Source of the DNA: Sporomusaceae bacterium
GTDB taxonomy: Bacteria > Bacillota > Negativicutes > Sporomusales > UBA7701
Direction: 5' to 3'
DNA: 64,000 bases
NCBI GenBank assembly: GCA_031460455.1
Contig: JAVKTQ010000001.1
Coordinates: 248,001 to 312,000, forward strand
The translations under genes were made by a program, and so were the position numbers. This document shows positions 51,000-60,650 of this stretch, piece by piece (the stretch's first letter is position 1; every line of letters begins with the position of its first letter). The notes under the pieces are model-generated. The model was not told the DNA's origin. It worked only from the letters and a program-made list of their open reading frames with translations, and did no database searches.

Positions 51000-52619
51000 A
51001 TGAGTGATGAGGAAAAAGCGACCAATCAGTCCGATGCTTCGGTGGCTGTTGACGGTTCTTTCCAGATAGACCAGAAGGACGACGGCGTTTACCTTACGGT
51101 CAATCCTGCCAAGGGAGCGGGGGCGCCGGTCAGGGAGCCGCTTGTGATGGCCGAGTTGAAGAATCGCGATATCCAGGGCGCCAATTTTTCCGCGATTATC
51201 CGCATTGTCAAGGAGGCGAGCGGGTCGCCGGTGAAGATTGCCGAGCAGACGGCCGCGGTGCCGGAGCCGGAGGTCCAGGTGCTGGTGGAGCGCGACCGGA
51301 TGGCGGCTTCGCTTCAGATCACCCGTCCGAAAGGCAGTCGCCCGCTCACTATCGAAGAGGTGCTGGAGAAGATTCACGCCGCAGGTATTGTTCAGGGTAT
51401 CGATATGGAGGCTGTGAAACGGGCTTTCGACCGCCCGGGTACGCCGGTGACGTGCGCCCGCGGCGATACGGCTGTGAACGGCAGCGACGCGGTTATCCGC
51501 TTCGCTTTTGATATGAACGCCAAGGGACGCCCGGTGGAGCTTGAGGACGGCCGGGTGGATTTTAAGGATCTTAATCTTTTTACGGTGGTGGCTGAGGGCG
51601 ATTTGCTGGCGGAGAAGATTCCGCCGACACCCGGAACGCCGGGGGTGGATGTTCTCGGGCAGCCGATTTTCCCCAAGCCGGGCAAGGATATTCCTTTGCC
51701 GGTCGGCAAGAATGCGTATGCCGACGGCAGCAGGATCAAGGCCGCTATCGCCGGCCAACTGCAGTATGTGAATAATAAGCTGCATGTGTCGCCGGTGATC
51801 GAGATCAAGGGCGATGTGGATCTTTCGACCGGCAATGTCGAGTTTGTCGGCAATGTGGTTGTGCGCGGCTCGGTGCAGTCGGGGTTCACGGTGAAGGCCG
51901 ACGGCAATGTGGAGATTTACGGGTCGGTGAGCGGCGGTACGGTGGAAGGGGCCAATATCGTTATCCGGATGGGCATTCAGGGGATGCAGCGCGGTTATGT
52001 CCGCGCGAAGGAGAACGTGACAACCAAGTTTATCGAGAATGCCAATGTTTCCGCCGAGGGCGACGTGATGGTGAACGATGTTGTTCTTCACAGCAACGTG
52101 AGCGCCGGTAAGCGGGTGATCGTGGAGGGCCGGCGCGGTTTTATCGCCGGCGGCCATGTGATTGCCGCCGAGGAGATCCGCGCCAAGACGGTGGGCACGC
52201 ATCTGGCGGTGGCCACCGATCTGGAGGTGGGCGTCAATCCTGTTATCCGCGCGGAATATACCGAGCTGCGCAAGGAGCTGCGGAAGAATGAGATTACCCT
52301 CGACCAGGCGCAGAAGGCTCTTGTTGTGCTCCGGTCGGTCAACCAGTCGGATTTGTCGCCCGATAAGCGCGAGATGCTGTTGAAGTTGACGAAGGCCCAG
52401 TTTCATATGGCTGGCCAGGTGGAGACGATGCGCAGGCGGATTACGGAGATCGAGCTGTTGTTCGAGGAGATGCGCTATGGCCGCATCAGGGTTTCGGATG
52501 TGGTTTATCCGGGTGTGAAGATTGTTATCGGCACGTTGGTGAAACCGGTGCGCGAGATGCTGAAATACGCTTCTTTTTACGCGGAGGACGGCGAAATCAG
52601 GGTCGGGTCGTTCCGTTAA
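51000..52619 (+). CDS. FapA-family (DUF342) polymer-forming protein
   Basis: The product has 539 residues. After a variable N-terminal part comes the FapA region, with IPPTPGTPGVDVLGQP and GKDIPLPVGKNA. A repeated right-handed beta-helix section follows (VEFVGNVVVRGSVQSGFTVKADGNVEIYGSV and further DV/NV repeats). A helical coiled coil and a short beta end complete it. FapA proteins are conserved in Firmicutes and several are found in flagellar operons; their role is not established. AAGGAGAGG precedes ATG 51000; GTG 50991 is less likely. It lies between sigD and two small genes. Confidence 0.85.
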   Translation: MSDEEKATNQSDASVAVDGSFQIDQKDDGVYLTVNPAKGAGAPVREPLVMAELKNRDIQGANFSAIIRIVKEASGSPVKIAEQTAAVPEPEVQVLVERDRMAASLQITRPKGSRPLTIEEVLEKIHAAGIVQGIDMEAVKRAFDRPGTPVTCARGDTAVNGSDAVIRFAFDMNAKGRPVELEDGRVDFKDLNLFTVVAEGDLLAEKIPPTPGTPGVDVLGQPIFPKPGKDIPLPVGKNAYADGSRIKAAIAGQLQYVNNKLHVSPVIEIKGDVDLSTGNVEFVGNVVVRGSVQSGFTVKADGNVEIYGSVSGGTVEGANIVIRMGIQGMQRGYVRAKENVTTKFIENANVSAEGDVMVNDVVLHSNVSAGKRVIVEGRRGFIAGGHVIAAEEIRAKTVGTHLAVATDLEVGVNPVIRAEYTELRKELRKNEITLDQAQKALVVLRSVNQSDLSPDKREMLLKLTKAQFHMAGQVETMRRRITEIELLFEEMRYGRIRVSDVVYPGVKIVIGTLVKPVREMLKYASFYAEDGEIRVGSFR

Positions 52620-52643
52620 GCTGAAAGTAGGGGAGGGGAGGAC

Positions 52644-52952
52644 GTGACAATCCGTGCCATCGACCTCCAGGTACTCATTCCCCGGGTTACCGAGGTAAGC
52701 AAGGTCCAGCAGATTGCCGACCACCAGGGCGCTTTGCAGCAACAGCAGGGCGCCGACCAGTGGCAGAGGCTGGCTGCCACGCGCCAGCAGCAGGTGCAGA
52801 AATCGCCTCAGAATGCCGGCGGCAAGGTCGACCCGGATGCGGACAAGGAAAGACGCCAGGATGATCATAGGAAGGGCAGCCGCCATCATGAGGACGAGGC
52901 CGAGGACAGCCCCGATCCCATCCGCGGTCACACGATCGATATCAAGACTTGA
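52644..52952 (+). CDS. Small hydrophilic protein of the flagellar operon, unknown
   Basis: The product has 102 residues. It opens TIRAIDLQVLIPRVTEVSKVQQ, continues with a glutamine-rich segment (HQGALQQQQGADQWQ), and then has a strongly charged, disordered-looking stretch ending IRGHTIDIKT. It has no membrane helix or cysteine. I do not know the family by name. GGAGGGGAGG lies before GTG 52644. The end overlaps the ribosome site of the next gene, so the two are coupled. It could be a partner of the FapA-like or SwrB-like neighbours. Confidence 0.7.
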   Translation: MTIRAIDLQVLIPRVTEVSKVQQIADHQGALQQQQGADQWQRLAATRQQQVQKSPQNAGGKVDPDADKERRQDDHRKGSRHHEDEAEDSPDPIRGHTIDIKT

Positions 52953-52960
52953 GGTGGGTT

Positions 52961-53497
52961 ATGCTAACAGGGATGATTGTCTTTGTCGTCATTATTCTTT
53001 TTTTTGCTTTTTTCGTTGTTTATAAGCGCGGCATGATCGTTAGGATGTTTACGCTGAACGCGGCGACGCCCGCCGGCGAGTTCCAGCAGGAGCTGGAAAG
53101 GACGGCCGACGCGGCCATCCGCCGTCTGGAGACGCAGATCGCCCACCTGGAGTATCTGCTGGACGAGGCCGACGCGCGGATCGCCGAGCTGGACGCCAAA
53201 CTGGCGGCTTCCCGGCAGGCTCCCGAACCGGGCGCCGCTTTGGCCGCCGCCGCGCCAGCCGCACCGACGGAAGGGCCGCCGGCAGGGTCGATTGATGTGC
53301 GGCTAGCGCCTGAGCCACCGCCGGTTACGGCGGCAGCGCCTGCCGAGGAGACGCCGGGCCGCGAGGCGCCGGGCGCCGACCGGCGCAAGCTGATTTTGTC
53401 GATGTCGGAGCAGGGCTATAGCGTTACGGAGATTTCCAAGACGACGGGCGCGGGTAAAGGGGAAATTATGCTGCTGCTGCAGTTGAATAAAAAATGA
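52961..53497 (+). CDS. SwrB-position membrane-anchored protein with C-terminal HTH-like motif
   Basis: The product has 178 residues. One N-terminal membrane helix (about 3-23) is followed by a coiled coil at about 40-85 and an Ala/Pro/Glu-rich linker. The C-terminal domain, ILSMSEQGYSVTEISKTTGAGKGEIMLLLQL, looks like a helix-turn-helix and resembles DUF6115. In B. subtilis the gene between sigD and rpsB is swrB, also a single-helix membrane protein with a coiled coil, which promotes flagellar export activation. The shared place and layout suggest an equivalent role. GAGGTGGG before ATG 52961 sets the start. Confidence 0.75.
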   Translation: MLTGMIVFVVIILFFAFFVVYKRGMIVRMFTLNAATPAGEFQQELERTADAAIRRLETQIAHLEYLLDEADARIAELDAKLAASRQAPEPGAALAAAAPAAPTEGPPAGSIDVRLAPEPPPVTAAAPAEETPGREAPGADRRKLILSMSEQGYSVTEISKTTGAGKGEIMLLLQLNKK

Positions 53498-53539
53498 TCT
53501 TTTTTTGGATACTAGTAAGCGAATTGCCGGCGATTATGC

Positions 53540-53568
53540 TTGTGGCGACGCGTTAATTATGCTATACT
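53540..53568 (+). promoter_or_regulatory. Sigma-A promoter of rpsB
   Basis: TTGTGG (53540-53545) and TATACT (53563-53568) are separated by 17 bases. The promoter lies about 110 bases upstream of the rpsB start. Confidence 0.75.
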
Positions 53569-53574
53569 AGCTTT

Positions 53575-53680
53575 TGGTGTAATATCACACACGCCTGTCA
53601 ATTCCCCGACTGTGCCGGCTGAGCCGGTGGGCGGCGGAAAATGCGACTGGCGGCGGAAAAAAACAGGAGGTGTCCAGAGT
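53575..53680 (+). other. rpsB leader with possible regulatory structure
   Basis: About 105 transcribed bases precede rpsB. The hairpin CCGGC-TGA-GCCGG at about 53614-53626 is the clearest element, followed by GGCGGCGGAAAA and a second GGCGGCGGAAAA. Leaders of rpsB in several bacteria bind S2 for autoregulation. I cannot match this one to a known leader class. Confidence 0.35.
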
Positions 53681-54397
53681 ATGTCGGTTATTTCCATGAA
53701 ACAGCTTCTGGAGGCTGGGGTTCATTTCGGCCACCAGACCAGAAGGTGGAACCCCAAGATGGCTCCGTACATTTTTACGGAGCGCAACGGCATCTACATC
53801 ATTGACCTGCAGAAGACGGTCAAGAAGGTGGAGGATGCGTACAATTTCGTCCGCGATCTGGCAGGCGAGAATAAGACGCTGCTGTTCGTCGGCACGAAGA
53901 AGCAGGCCCAGGAGGCCGTCCGCGAGGAGGCGCAGCGCTGCGAGATGTTCTTTGTGAACGAGCGCTGGCTGGGCGGCATGCTGACCAACTTCCAGACCAT
54001 TCAGCGCCGGATCAACCGTCTGCGCGAGCTCGAGTCGATGGAAGAGAAGGGCATGTTCGAGGTTCTGCCCAAGAAGGAAGTCATCGCCCTCCGTCATGAG
54101 CAGGAGCGCCTGCATAAGTTCCTTGGCGGCATCAAGAATATGCGTAAGCTGCCTGGGGCGCTGTTCATCATCGACCCGCGCAAGGAGCGGATCGCGGTGG
54201 CCGAGGCCCGCAAGCTGGGTATCCCGATCGTGGCGATTGTCGATACCAACTGCGATCCCGACGAGATCGACTATATCATCCCCGGCAACGATGACGCCAT
54301 CCGCGCCGTCAAATTGCTTACCGGCAAGATGGCCGACGCCATCCTGGAAGGCAAGCAGGGCGAACAACTGGAAGCAGCAGCAAGCGAGAGCGAGTAA
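53681..54397 (+). CDS. rpsB: 30S ribosomal protein S2
   Basis: The product has 238 residues, normal length. It contains [22 protein letters not shown], the S2 opening, then [30 protein letters not shown] and [15 protein letters not shown]2 binds the junction of the 30S head and body. ATG 53681 follows AACAGGAGGTG. The in-frame open region upstream is leader, not coding. A strong stem-loop separates it from tsf. Confidence 0.98.
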   Translation: MSVISMKQLLEAGVHFGHQTRRWNPKMAPYIFTERNGIYIIDLQKTVKKVEDAYNFVRDLAGENKTLLFVGTKKQAQEAVREEAQRCEMFFVNERWLGGMLTNFQTIQRRINRLRELESMEEKGMFEVLPKKEVIALRHEQERLHKFLGGIKNMRKLPGALFIIDPRKERIAVAEARKLGIPIVAIVDTNCDPDEIDYIIPGNDDAIRAVKLLTGKMADAILEGKQGEQLEAAASESE

Positions 54398-54402
54398 ATG
54401 TG

Positions 54403-54443
54403 CTAAGGTAAGGGACGGCCAATCGCTCCCTTACCTTAGTTTC
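54403..54443 (+). terminator. Stem-loop between rpsB and tsf, likely attenuator
   Basis: CTAAGGTAAGGGA (54403-54415) pairs perfectly with TCCCTTACCTTAG (54427-54439), thirteen pairs, followed by TTTCCCTTTAG. The T tract is imperfect, so part of the transcripts should continue into tsf. Confidence 0.65.
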
Positions 54444-54505
54444 CCTTTAGGCTATAAACAAATCTTAGCACAGGCCGGATTTTAATATTCGACAGGAGGA
54501 TGGGT

Positions 54506-55156
54506 ATGATAACTGCGGAAATGGTAAAAGTTCTGCGCGAGCGTACCGGCGCAGGCATGATGGACTGCAAGAAGGCGCTGACCGAGACGGACGGTGACAT
54601 GGAGAAGGCGGTCGATTTTCTGCGCGAGAAGGGTCTGGCCGCTGCTGCGAAACGCGCCGGCAGAGTCGCCGCGGAAGGCGTGGTCGAGGCTTACATACAC
54701 GGCGCCGGCCGTATCGGCGTTATGCTTGAACTGAACTGCGAAACCGATTTCGTGGCCAAGACGGATGATTTCAAGGCTCTGGCAAAGGATCTGGCGATGC
54801 AGGTGGCGGCTTCCAATCCGGGTTATGTCCGCCGCGAGGAAGTGCCGGCCGAGATTATCGCCCATGAGCGCGAAGTCCTCAAAGCCCAGGCGATGAACGA
54901 GGGCAAACCGGCCAACATCGCCGAGAAGATGGTGGAAGGCCGTATCGAGAAGTTCTACAAGGAAAACTGCCTGATGGAACAGCCGTTCATCAAGGATCCG
55001 GATACGACCGTGACCCAGCTTATTACCGCTAAGATCGCCAAGATCGGCGAGCATATCTCGGTGCGGCGGTTCGTCCGCTATCAGCTGGGCGAAGGTATTG
55101 AGAAGAAGAGCGCCGACTTCGCTGCCGAGGTTATGGCTACTGTTAAAAATTGCTAG
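54506..55156 (+). CDS. tsf: Elongation factor Ts
   Basis: The product has 216 residues. The N-terminal UBA-like part carries [22 protein letters not shown], the EF-Ts signature, followed by [20 protein letters not shown] and the C-terminal region [18 protein letters not shown]-type sequence (here [14 protein letters not shown]). It recharges EF-Tu with GTP. ATG 54506 is six bases after AGGAGG; ATG 54500 abuts the site and is unlikely. A terminator follows. Confidence 0.97.
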   Translation: MITAEMVKVLRERTGAGMMDCKKALTETDGDMEKAVDFLREKGLAAAAKRAGRVAAEGVVEAYIHGAGRIGVMLELNCETDFVAKTDDFKALAKDLAMQVAASNPGYVRREEVPAEIIAHEREVLKAQAMNEGKPANIAEKMVEGRIEKFYKENCLMEQPFIKDPDTTVTQLITAKIAKIGEHISVRRFVRYQLGEGIEKKSADFAAEVMATVKNC

Positions 55157-55170
55157 CAGCCCGCTGGCCA

Positions 55171-55201
55171 AAAAAGAGAACACCTGGTGTTCTCTTTTTT
55201 C
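55171..55201 (+). terminator. Intrinsic terminator after tsf
   Basis: AAAAGAGAACA pairs with TGTTCTCTTTT around CCTGG, and T residues follow. The right half supplies the U tract. Confidence 0.88.
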
Positions 55202-55247
55202 TAAAGTGCCGGACAGGCAAATAAAGGATTTGGCCGCCGATTCGTAG

Positions 55248-56565
<1,318 letters not shown>

Positions 56566-56569
56566 CATA

Positions 56570-56773
56570 TTGGATACCGTTGGAATGCCGCTGGAGGCCG
56601 CCAAGGAGGCGCTGACGGCGCGCAACGTCGCTTTTGCGGTGACTGTAACCAGGCCGTCGCGCAACAACTTCCCCCTTGTGGAGGATGTTCTCTATGTCAT
56701 AAGGGATACCGAGGGCGAAGATGGACGGCGTCACCTGCTTGTCGCAGCCAAGATGGGGAAAGCCCCCTCGTAA
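56570..56773 (+). CDS. Small PASTA-like protein between frr and uppS
   Basis: The product has 67 residues. It starts DTVGMPLEAAKEALTARNVAFAV, which has the VG-x2-EA-x2-L pattern of a PASTA repeat. A beta-rich half follows (DVLYVIRDTEGEDGRRHLLVAAKM). PASTA domains usually bind peptidoglycan on the outside of PrkC-type kinases or PBPs; here no signal peptide or membrane helix is present, so the protein should be cytoplasmic. TTG 56570 is the start; the ribosome site is weak. The stop lies within the loop of a strong hairpin. I do not recognise a named family. Confidence 0.6.
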   Translation: MDTVGMPLEAAKEALTARNVAFAVTVTRPSRNNFPLVEDVLYVIRDTEGEDGRRHLLVAAKMGKAPS

Positions 56774-56782
56774 GAGGGGGCT
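56761..56782 (+). terminator. Stem-loop before uppS
   Basis: AGCCCCCTC (56761-56769) pairs perfectly with GAGGGGGCT (56774-56782) around GTAA. Only TTATCATTA follows, so termination would be partial. The stem covers the end of the PASTA-like gene. Confidence 0.5.
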
Positions 56783-56813
56783 TATCATTACGATGTCGAG
56801 GTGCCTTACTGAC

Positions 56814-57584
56814 GTGTGGAAAAAATGGTTCGGACGCACTGACCCGCAGAGCGGAAAAGCTTTCGGCGACCTTGACCCGGCCCGCGTCCCGCGTCATGTC
56901 GCCATCATCATGGACGGCAACGGCCGCTGGGCTCAGAAGCGCGGCCTGCCTCGCACTTTCGGCCACCGGGCGGGGGCGGAAGCCCTCAGGGCCATCGTTC
57001 GCACGGCGGCCGAGCTTCGCGTCGGCGTACTGACGACATACGCTTTCTCCACCGAGAACTGGAAACGGCCGGCGGAGGAAGTCGATCTGCTCATGAACCT
57101 CTTTTCCGATTATCTCGACAACGAGATCGACGAACTGAACGAAAACGGCATCCGGGTTCGTTTCAGCGGCAAGATAGAGGAGCTGTCGCCCGGTCTCAGG
57201 TCCAAGATCGACCGGGCGGAAGGCATGACCGCCGCGAACGCCGGTCTGGTGCTCAACATCGCCGTGAACTACGGCGGGCGGGCCGAGATAACCCGCGCGG
57301 TGCAGCTTATCGCCGCGCAGGTGGCCGCCGGCAAACTCAAGCCGGAAGATATAAGCGACGAGACCATCGGCCGGCACCTCTATACGGCCGGCATGCCCGA
57401 CCTCGATCTGCTCATCCGGCCGGCCGGCGACCAGCGGATAAGTAATTTTCTCCTCTGGCAGGCTGCGTACGCCGAGTTCTGGTTTACCGATATCAACTGG
57501 CCCGATTTCCGGCCCGAACACCTAATCGCCGCCGTAGCCGATTTTCAGCGGCGCGACCGGCGGTTCGGCGGGCTGACCAAGTAG
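56814..57584 (+). CDS. uppS: Isoprenyl transferase (undecaprenyl diphosphate synthase)
   Basis: The product has 256 residues. Signature blocks are HVAIIMDGNGRWAQKRGLPRTFGHRAG, TTYAFSTENWKRP, VNYGGRAEI and LDLLIRPAGDQRISNFLLWQ. It extends farnesyl diphosphate in cis to the carrier lipid for peptidoglycan. GTG 56814 is preferred (GAGGTG ten bases ahead, conserved WKKWFG opening); ATG 56793 is an alternative, but follows the hairpin stem closely. cdsA starts eight bases after the stop. Confidence 0.95.
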   Translation: MWKKWFGRTDPQSGKAFGDLDPARVPRHVAIIMDGNGRWAQKRGLPRTFGHRAGAEALRAIVRTAAELRVGVLTTYAFSTENWKRPAEEVDLLMNLFSDYLDNEIDELNENGIRVRFSGKIEELSPGLRSKIDRAEGMTAANAGLVLNIAVNYGGRAEITRAVQLIAAQVAAGKLKPEDISDETIGRHLYTAGMPDLDLLIRPAGDQRISNFLLWQAAYAEFWFTDINWPDFRPEHLIAAVADFQRRDRRFGGLTK

Positions 57585-57592
57585 GTGTATTG

Positions 57593-58420
57593 ATGCTTAT
57601 CCATAGGGTTATAACGGCCGTAATCGGCATAATCGTCGCCATTTATGTCGTAAACTACGGGCAGTGGGTGTTTGCCGCCGCCGCCCTCGTCCTTACGATG
57701 CTCGCCTGGCACGAGTTCGCGGCAATGGCGCGCTGCCGCCAGGTCAATACGGCTTACTGGCTTGGCATGGCCGGCATCGCTCTTATCTGGGGCACGGCCT
57801 GGCTGGGCAACGCGCGCGAGACGGTGGCGGTGGTGCTGCTGATCGCGTTTGTCGTAATGGCAAGAATGGTCATCGATCCTGAACGCTTCGACCTGCAGGA
57901 GGCGGCTGTCACCATCGCCGGCGTCGTGTATGTCGGCCTGGCGTTCGCCCATCTGGTGCTGCTGCGGTTTACCGACCAATCGCTGCTGATGGCGACAAAA
58001 TTCGGCCCGCTGTCGGCCGGCGCTGTCTATCTGTGGCTGGCGTTCGTCGGCACCTGGTCGGCCGACACCTTCGCCTACTTCGTCGGCAAGAATTTCGGCC
58101 ACCGTAAGCTGGCGCCGAAGGTCAGCCCGGGCAAGACGTGGGAGGGCACTATCGGCGGCGTGGCCGGCAGCGTCATCGGCGTGACCGCCATGGGCGCCGC
58201 CTGCGCTCTGCCTCTCGGCCACAGCGCCGCCATCGGCCTGCTGGTCGGCATCGTCGCCCCGGTGGGCGACCTTGTGGAGTCGTCGATGAAAAGGTTCTGC
58301 GGCGTCAAGGATTCCGGCAAGCTGCTGCCGGGCCACGGAGGGGTGCTGGACCGCTTCGACAGCGTGATGTTCGCCGCTCCGGCCGTTTACTACTATCTAC
58401 AGCTATTCATCGTGCGCTGA
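57593..58420 (+). CDS. cdsA: Phosphatidate cytidylyltransferase
   Basis: The product has 275 residues and about seven membrane helices. The C-terminal signature is GHRKLAPKVSPGKTWEG...VGDLVESSMKRFCGVKDSGKLLPGHGGVLDRFDS, the CdsA metal- and CTP-binding region. It makes CDP-diacylglycerol for all anionic phospholipids. ATG 57593 follows AGTAGGTG. It lies between uppS and dxr, as in many Firmicutes. Confidence 0.95.
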   Translation: MLIHRVITAVIGIIVAIYVVNYGQWVFAAAALVLTMLAWHEFAAMARCRQVNTAYWLGMAGIALIWGTAWLGNARETVAVVLLIAFVVMARMVIDPERFDLQEAAVTIAGVVYVGLAFAHLVLLRFTDQSLLMATKFGPLSAGAVYLWLAFVGTWSADTFAYFVGKNFGHRKLAPKVSPGKTWEGTIGGVAGSVIGVTAMGAACALPLGHSAAIGLLVGIVAPVGDLVESSMKRFCGVKDSGKLLPGHGGVLDRFDSVMFAAPAVYYYLQLFIVR

Positions 58421-58440
58421 CGCGCCGCAAGGAGAATATC

Positions 58441-59598
58441 ATGCTCAAGCGCATCGCGATTTTAGGCTCGACAGGCTCGATCGGCACGCAGGCCCTCGAG
58501 GTTGCGGCCGCCCATCCCGACCGCTTCAGGGTTGTCGCCCTGGCGGCCCACCACAACGACAAACTGCTTGCCGAACAGCTGGAAAGGTTCCGGCCGGCTC
58601 TGGCGGTGCTCGCCGACGGCGAGGCCGCCGACCGGCTGCGCAGCCGCTACAGCGGACCGGCGAGAATAATGACCGGCGAGGAGGGACTGACCGCCGCCGC
58701 CACGCTGGCGGAAGCGGACACCGTCCTGACGTCGCTGGTCGGCTTTGCCGGCCTCCGGCCGACGCTGGCCGCCATCGAGGCCGGGAAGAATATTGCCCTG
58801 GCCAACAAGGAAACGCTGGTGGCCGCCGGCGAACTCGTCACCGCAGCGGCGCGTAAACGTGGCGTCGCCATCCTGCCGGTGGACAGCGAACACAGCGCCA
58901 TTTTGCAATGTCTGCAGGGAGAAGGCAGGACCGGCATACGCCGCCTCATTCTGACCGCCTCGGGCGGGCCTTTCCGGGAGCGGGCGAAGGAGACGCTGCC
59001 GAGCGTCACCGTGGCCGAATGCCTGCGCCACCCCAACTGGACGATGGGCCGCAAGATAACCGTCGATTCGGCAACGCTGGCCAACAAGGGGCTTGAGGTC
59101 ATCGAGGCCCGCTGGCTGTTCGATGTCGGCTACGATAACATCGATGTCGTCGTCCATCCCCAGAGCATTATTCACTCGATGGTGGAGTTCGTGGACGGGT
59201 CGGTTATGGCCCAGCTCGGCCGCCCCGACATGCGCCTGCCTATCCAGTACGCTTTCAGCGCTCCCGACCGCTGGCCGGCCGATTTTGCCCGCCTCGATTT
59301 CGCCACCCTGACCGGCCTGACCTTCGCGCCCCCCGACACCGACCGCTTCCCGGCCCTGGCTATGGGCTACGAGGCCGGCCGGCGCGGCGGCACCGCGCCG
59401 TGTGTTTTCAACGCCGCCAACGAGGCGGCGGTCAACGCTTTTCTGGCCGGGGAGATATCTTTTACCGCTATCGCCGCGTCGATCCGCCGTGCGCTCGACG
59501 CCCACGCTACCGTCGCCGCTCCGACCTTTGAGGAGCTTTGCGCCGCGGACGAATGGGCGCGGGCGTTGGTTGCCCGGTTTATTCCCGAGCTGAAATAA
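58441..59598 (+). CDS. dxr: 1-deoxy-D-xylulose 5-phosphate reductoisomerase
   Basis: The product has 385 residues. The NADPH-binding start is AILGSTGSIGTQALEVAAAHPD. It has LANKETLVAAGE, the catalytic ILPVDSEHSAILQCLQGE, LTASGGPF and HPNWTMGRKITVDSATLANKGLEVIEA. It performs the first committed step of the MEP route to isoprenoids; ispG of the same route lies two genes downstream. AAGGAG before ATG 58441 sets the start. The upstream in-frame extension lies inside cdsA and is not coding. Confidence 0.97.
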   Translation: MLKRIAILGSTGSIGTQALEVAAAHPDRFRVVALAAHHNDKLLAEQLERFRPALAVLADGEAADRLRSRYSGPARIMTGEEGLTAAATLAEADTVLTSLVGFAGLRPTLAAIEAGKNIALANKETLVAAGELVTAAARKRGVAILPVDSEHSAILQCLQGEGRTGIRRLILTASGGPFRERAKETLPSVTVAECLRHPNWTMGRKITVDSATLANKGLEVIEARWLFDVGYDNIDVVVHPQSIIHSMVEFVDGSVMAQLGRPDMRLPIQYAFSAPDRWPADFARLDFATLTGLTFAPPDTDRFPALAMGYEAGRRGGTAPCVFNAANEAAVNAFLAGEISFTAIAASIRRALDAHATVAAPTFEELCAADEWARALVARFIPELK

Positions 59599-59618
59599 CC
59601 CTTGGAAGAGGTGGAAGT

Positions 59619-60650
59619 TTGTTAACGACCACGATTATCGCCACTATCTTTGTTCTCGGCCTGCTGGTCCTCGTGCACGAGGTCGGCCATTTCGTCACCG
59701 CCCGCCTTACCGGCATGGGGGTGCGCGAGTTCGGCATCGGCTTCGGGCCGACGCTGCTGAGCAAGAGATTCGGCGAAACGGTTTATTCTCTCAACCTCAT
59801 CCCGCTGGGCGGCTTTGTCAAGATCGCCGGCATGGATCCCGACGAGGAGCAGACGGAGAAGTCCTACGGCGCCAAGCCGATCTGGGCGAGGATGCTGGTC
59901 ATCGCCGCCGGCTCGCTGATGAATTTCGTGCTGCCGGTGCTGCTGTTTTTCATCGTCATGCTCGGTTCGGGCATCGATCAGGCGTCCGACAAACCGATCA
60001 TCGGCAACGTTATGGCCGACAGGCCGGCGGCCCGGGCCGGACTGGCCGCCGGCGACCGCATCATGGCCGTGAACGGCGGCAAGATCGAAACCTGGATGGA
60101 TTTCGTCCAAGTGATCAGGGTCAACGCCAATAACCAGGTGACGATTGTCTACGACCGCGGCGGCGCCACTAAAGAAGCGGTGCTTGTCCCCGAACACGAC
60201 GCGAAAACAAACCGGGGCATAATCGGCGTTACGCCGCAGATAACGAACTACCGGCCGGGACCGGGCGAAGCCTTCACGCGGGCTGTTAAACAGACGGCGG
60301 TCGTGACGGCAGCCATCTTTACCGGCCTGGTGCAGATGCTCATCGGCCAGGCGCCGGCCGACGTTGCCGGGCCCATCGGCGTCGCGCAGATGACGGGCCA
60401 GGTGGCCCAGATGGGCTTCCTGCCGCTCCTCCAGTTTGCCGCCTTCCTCAGCATCAACCTCGGGCTCATCAACCTCCTGCCGGTGCCGGTGCTCGACGGC
60501 GGCCACCTCATGACGCTGGCTGTCGAGGCGGTACGCGGCAAACCCCTCAGCCGCAGTAAACTGCAGGTCATCCAGACGATCGGTTTCGCGCTCTTAATGA
60601 CGCTGCTGCTGCTGGCGACATTCAAAGATATTACGCGGATTTTCTGGTGA
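59619..60650 (+). CDS. rseP: Site-2 intramembrane protease RseP/RasP
   Basis: The product has 343 residues with four membrane helices. The zinc site HEVGHF lies in the first helix near residue 20. A PDZ domain occupies about 125-200 ([24 protein letters not shown]). The third ligand is in [12 protein letters not shown]. It cuts membrane-bound anti-sigma factors and remnant signal peptides. The start is TTG 59619, four bases after GAGGTGG; the longer frame upstream overlaps dxr and has no membrane character. Its stop overlaps the start of ispG. Confidence 0.95.
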   Translation: MLTTTIIATIFVLGLLVLVHEVGHFVTARLTGMGVREFGIGFGPTLLSKRFGETVYSLNLIPLGGFVKIAGMDPDEEQTEKSYGAKPIWARMLVIAAGSLMNFVLPVLLFFIVMLGSGIDQASDKPIIGNVMADRPAARAGLAAGDRIMAVNGGKIETWMDFVQVIRVNANNQVTIVYDRGGATKEAVLVPEHDAKTNRGIIGVTPQITNYRPGPGEAFTRAVKQTAVVTAAIFTGLVQMLIGQAPADVAGPIGVAQMTGQVAQMGFLPLLQFAAFLSINLGLINLLPVPVLDGGHLMTLAVEAVRGKPLSRSKLQVIQTIGFALLMTLLLLATFKDITRIFW

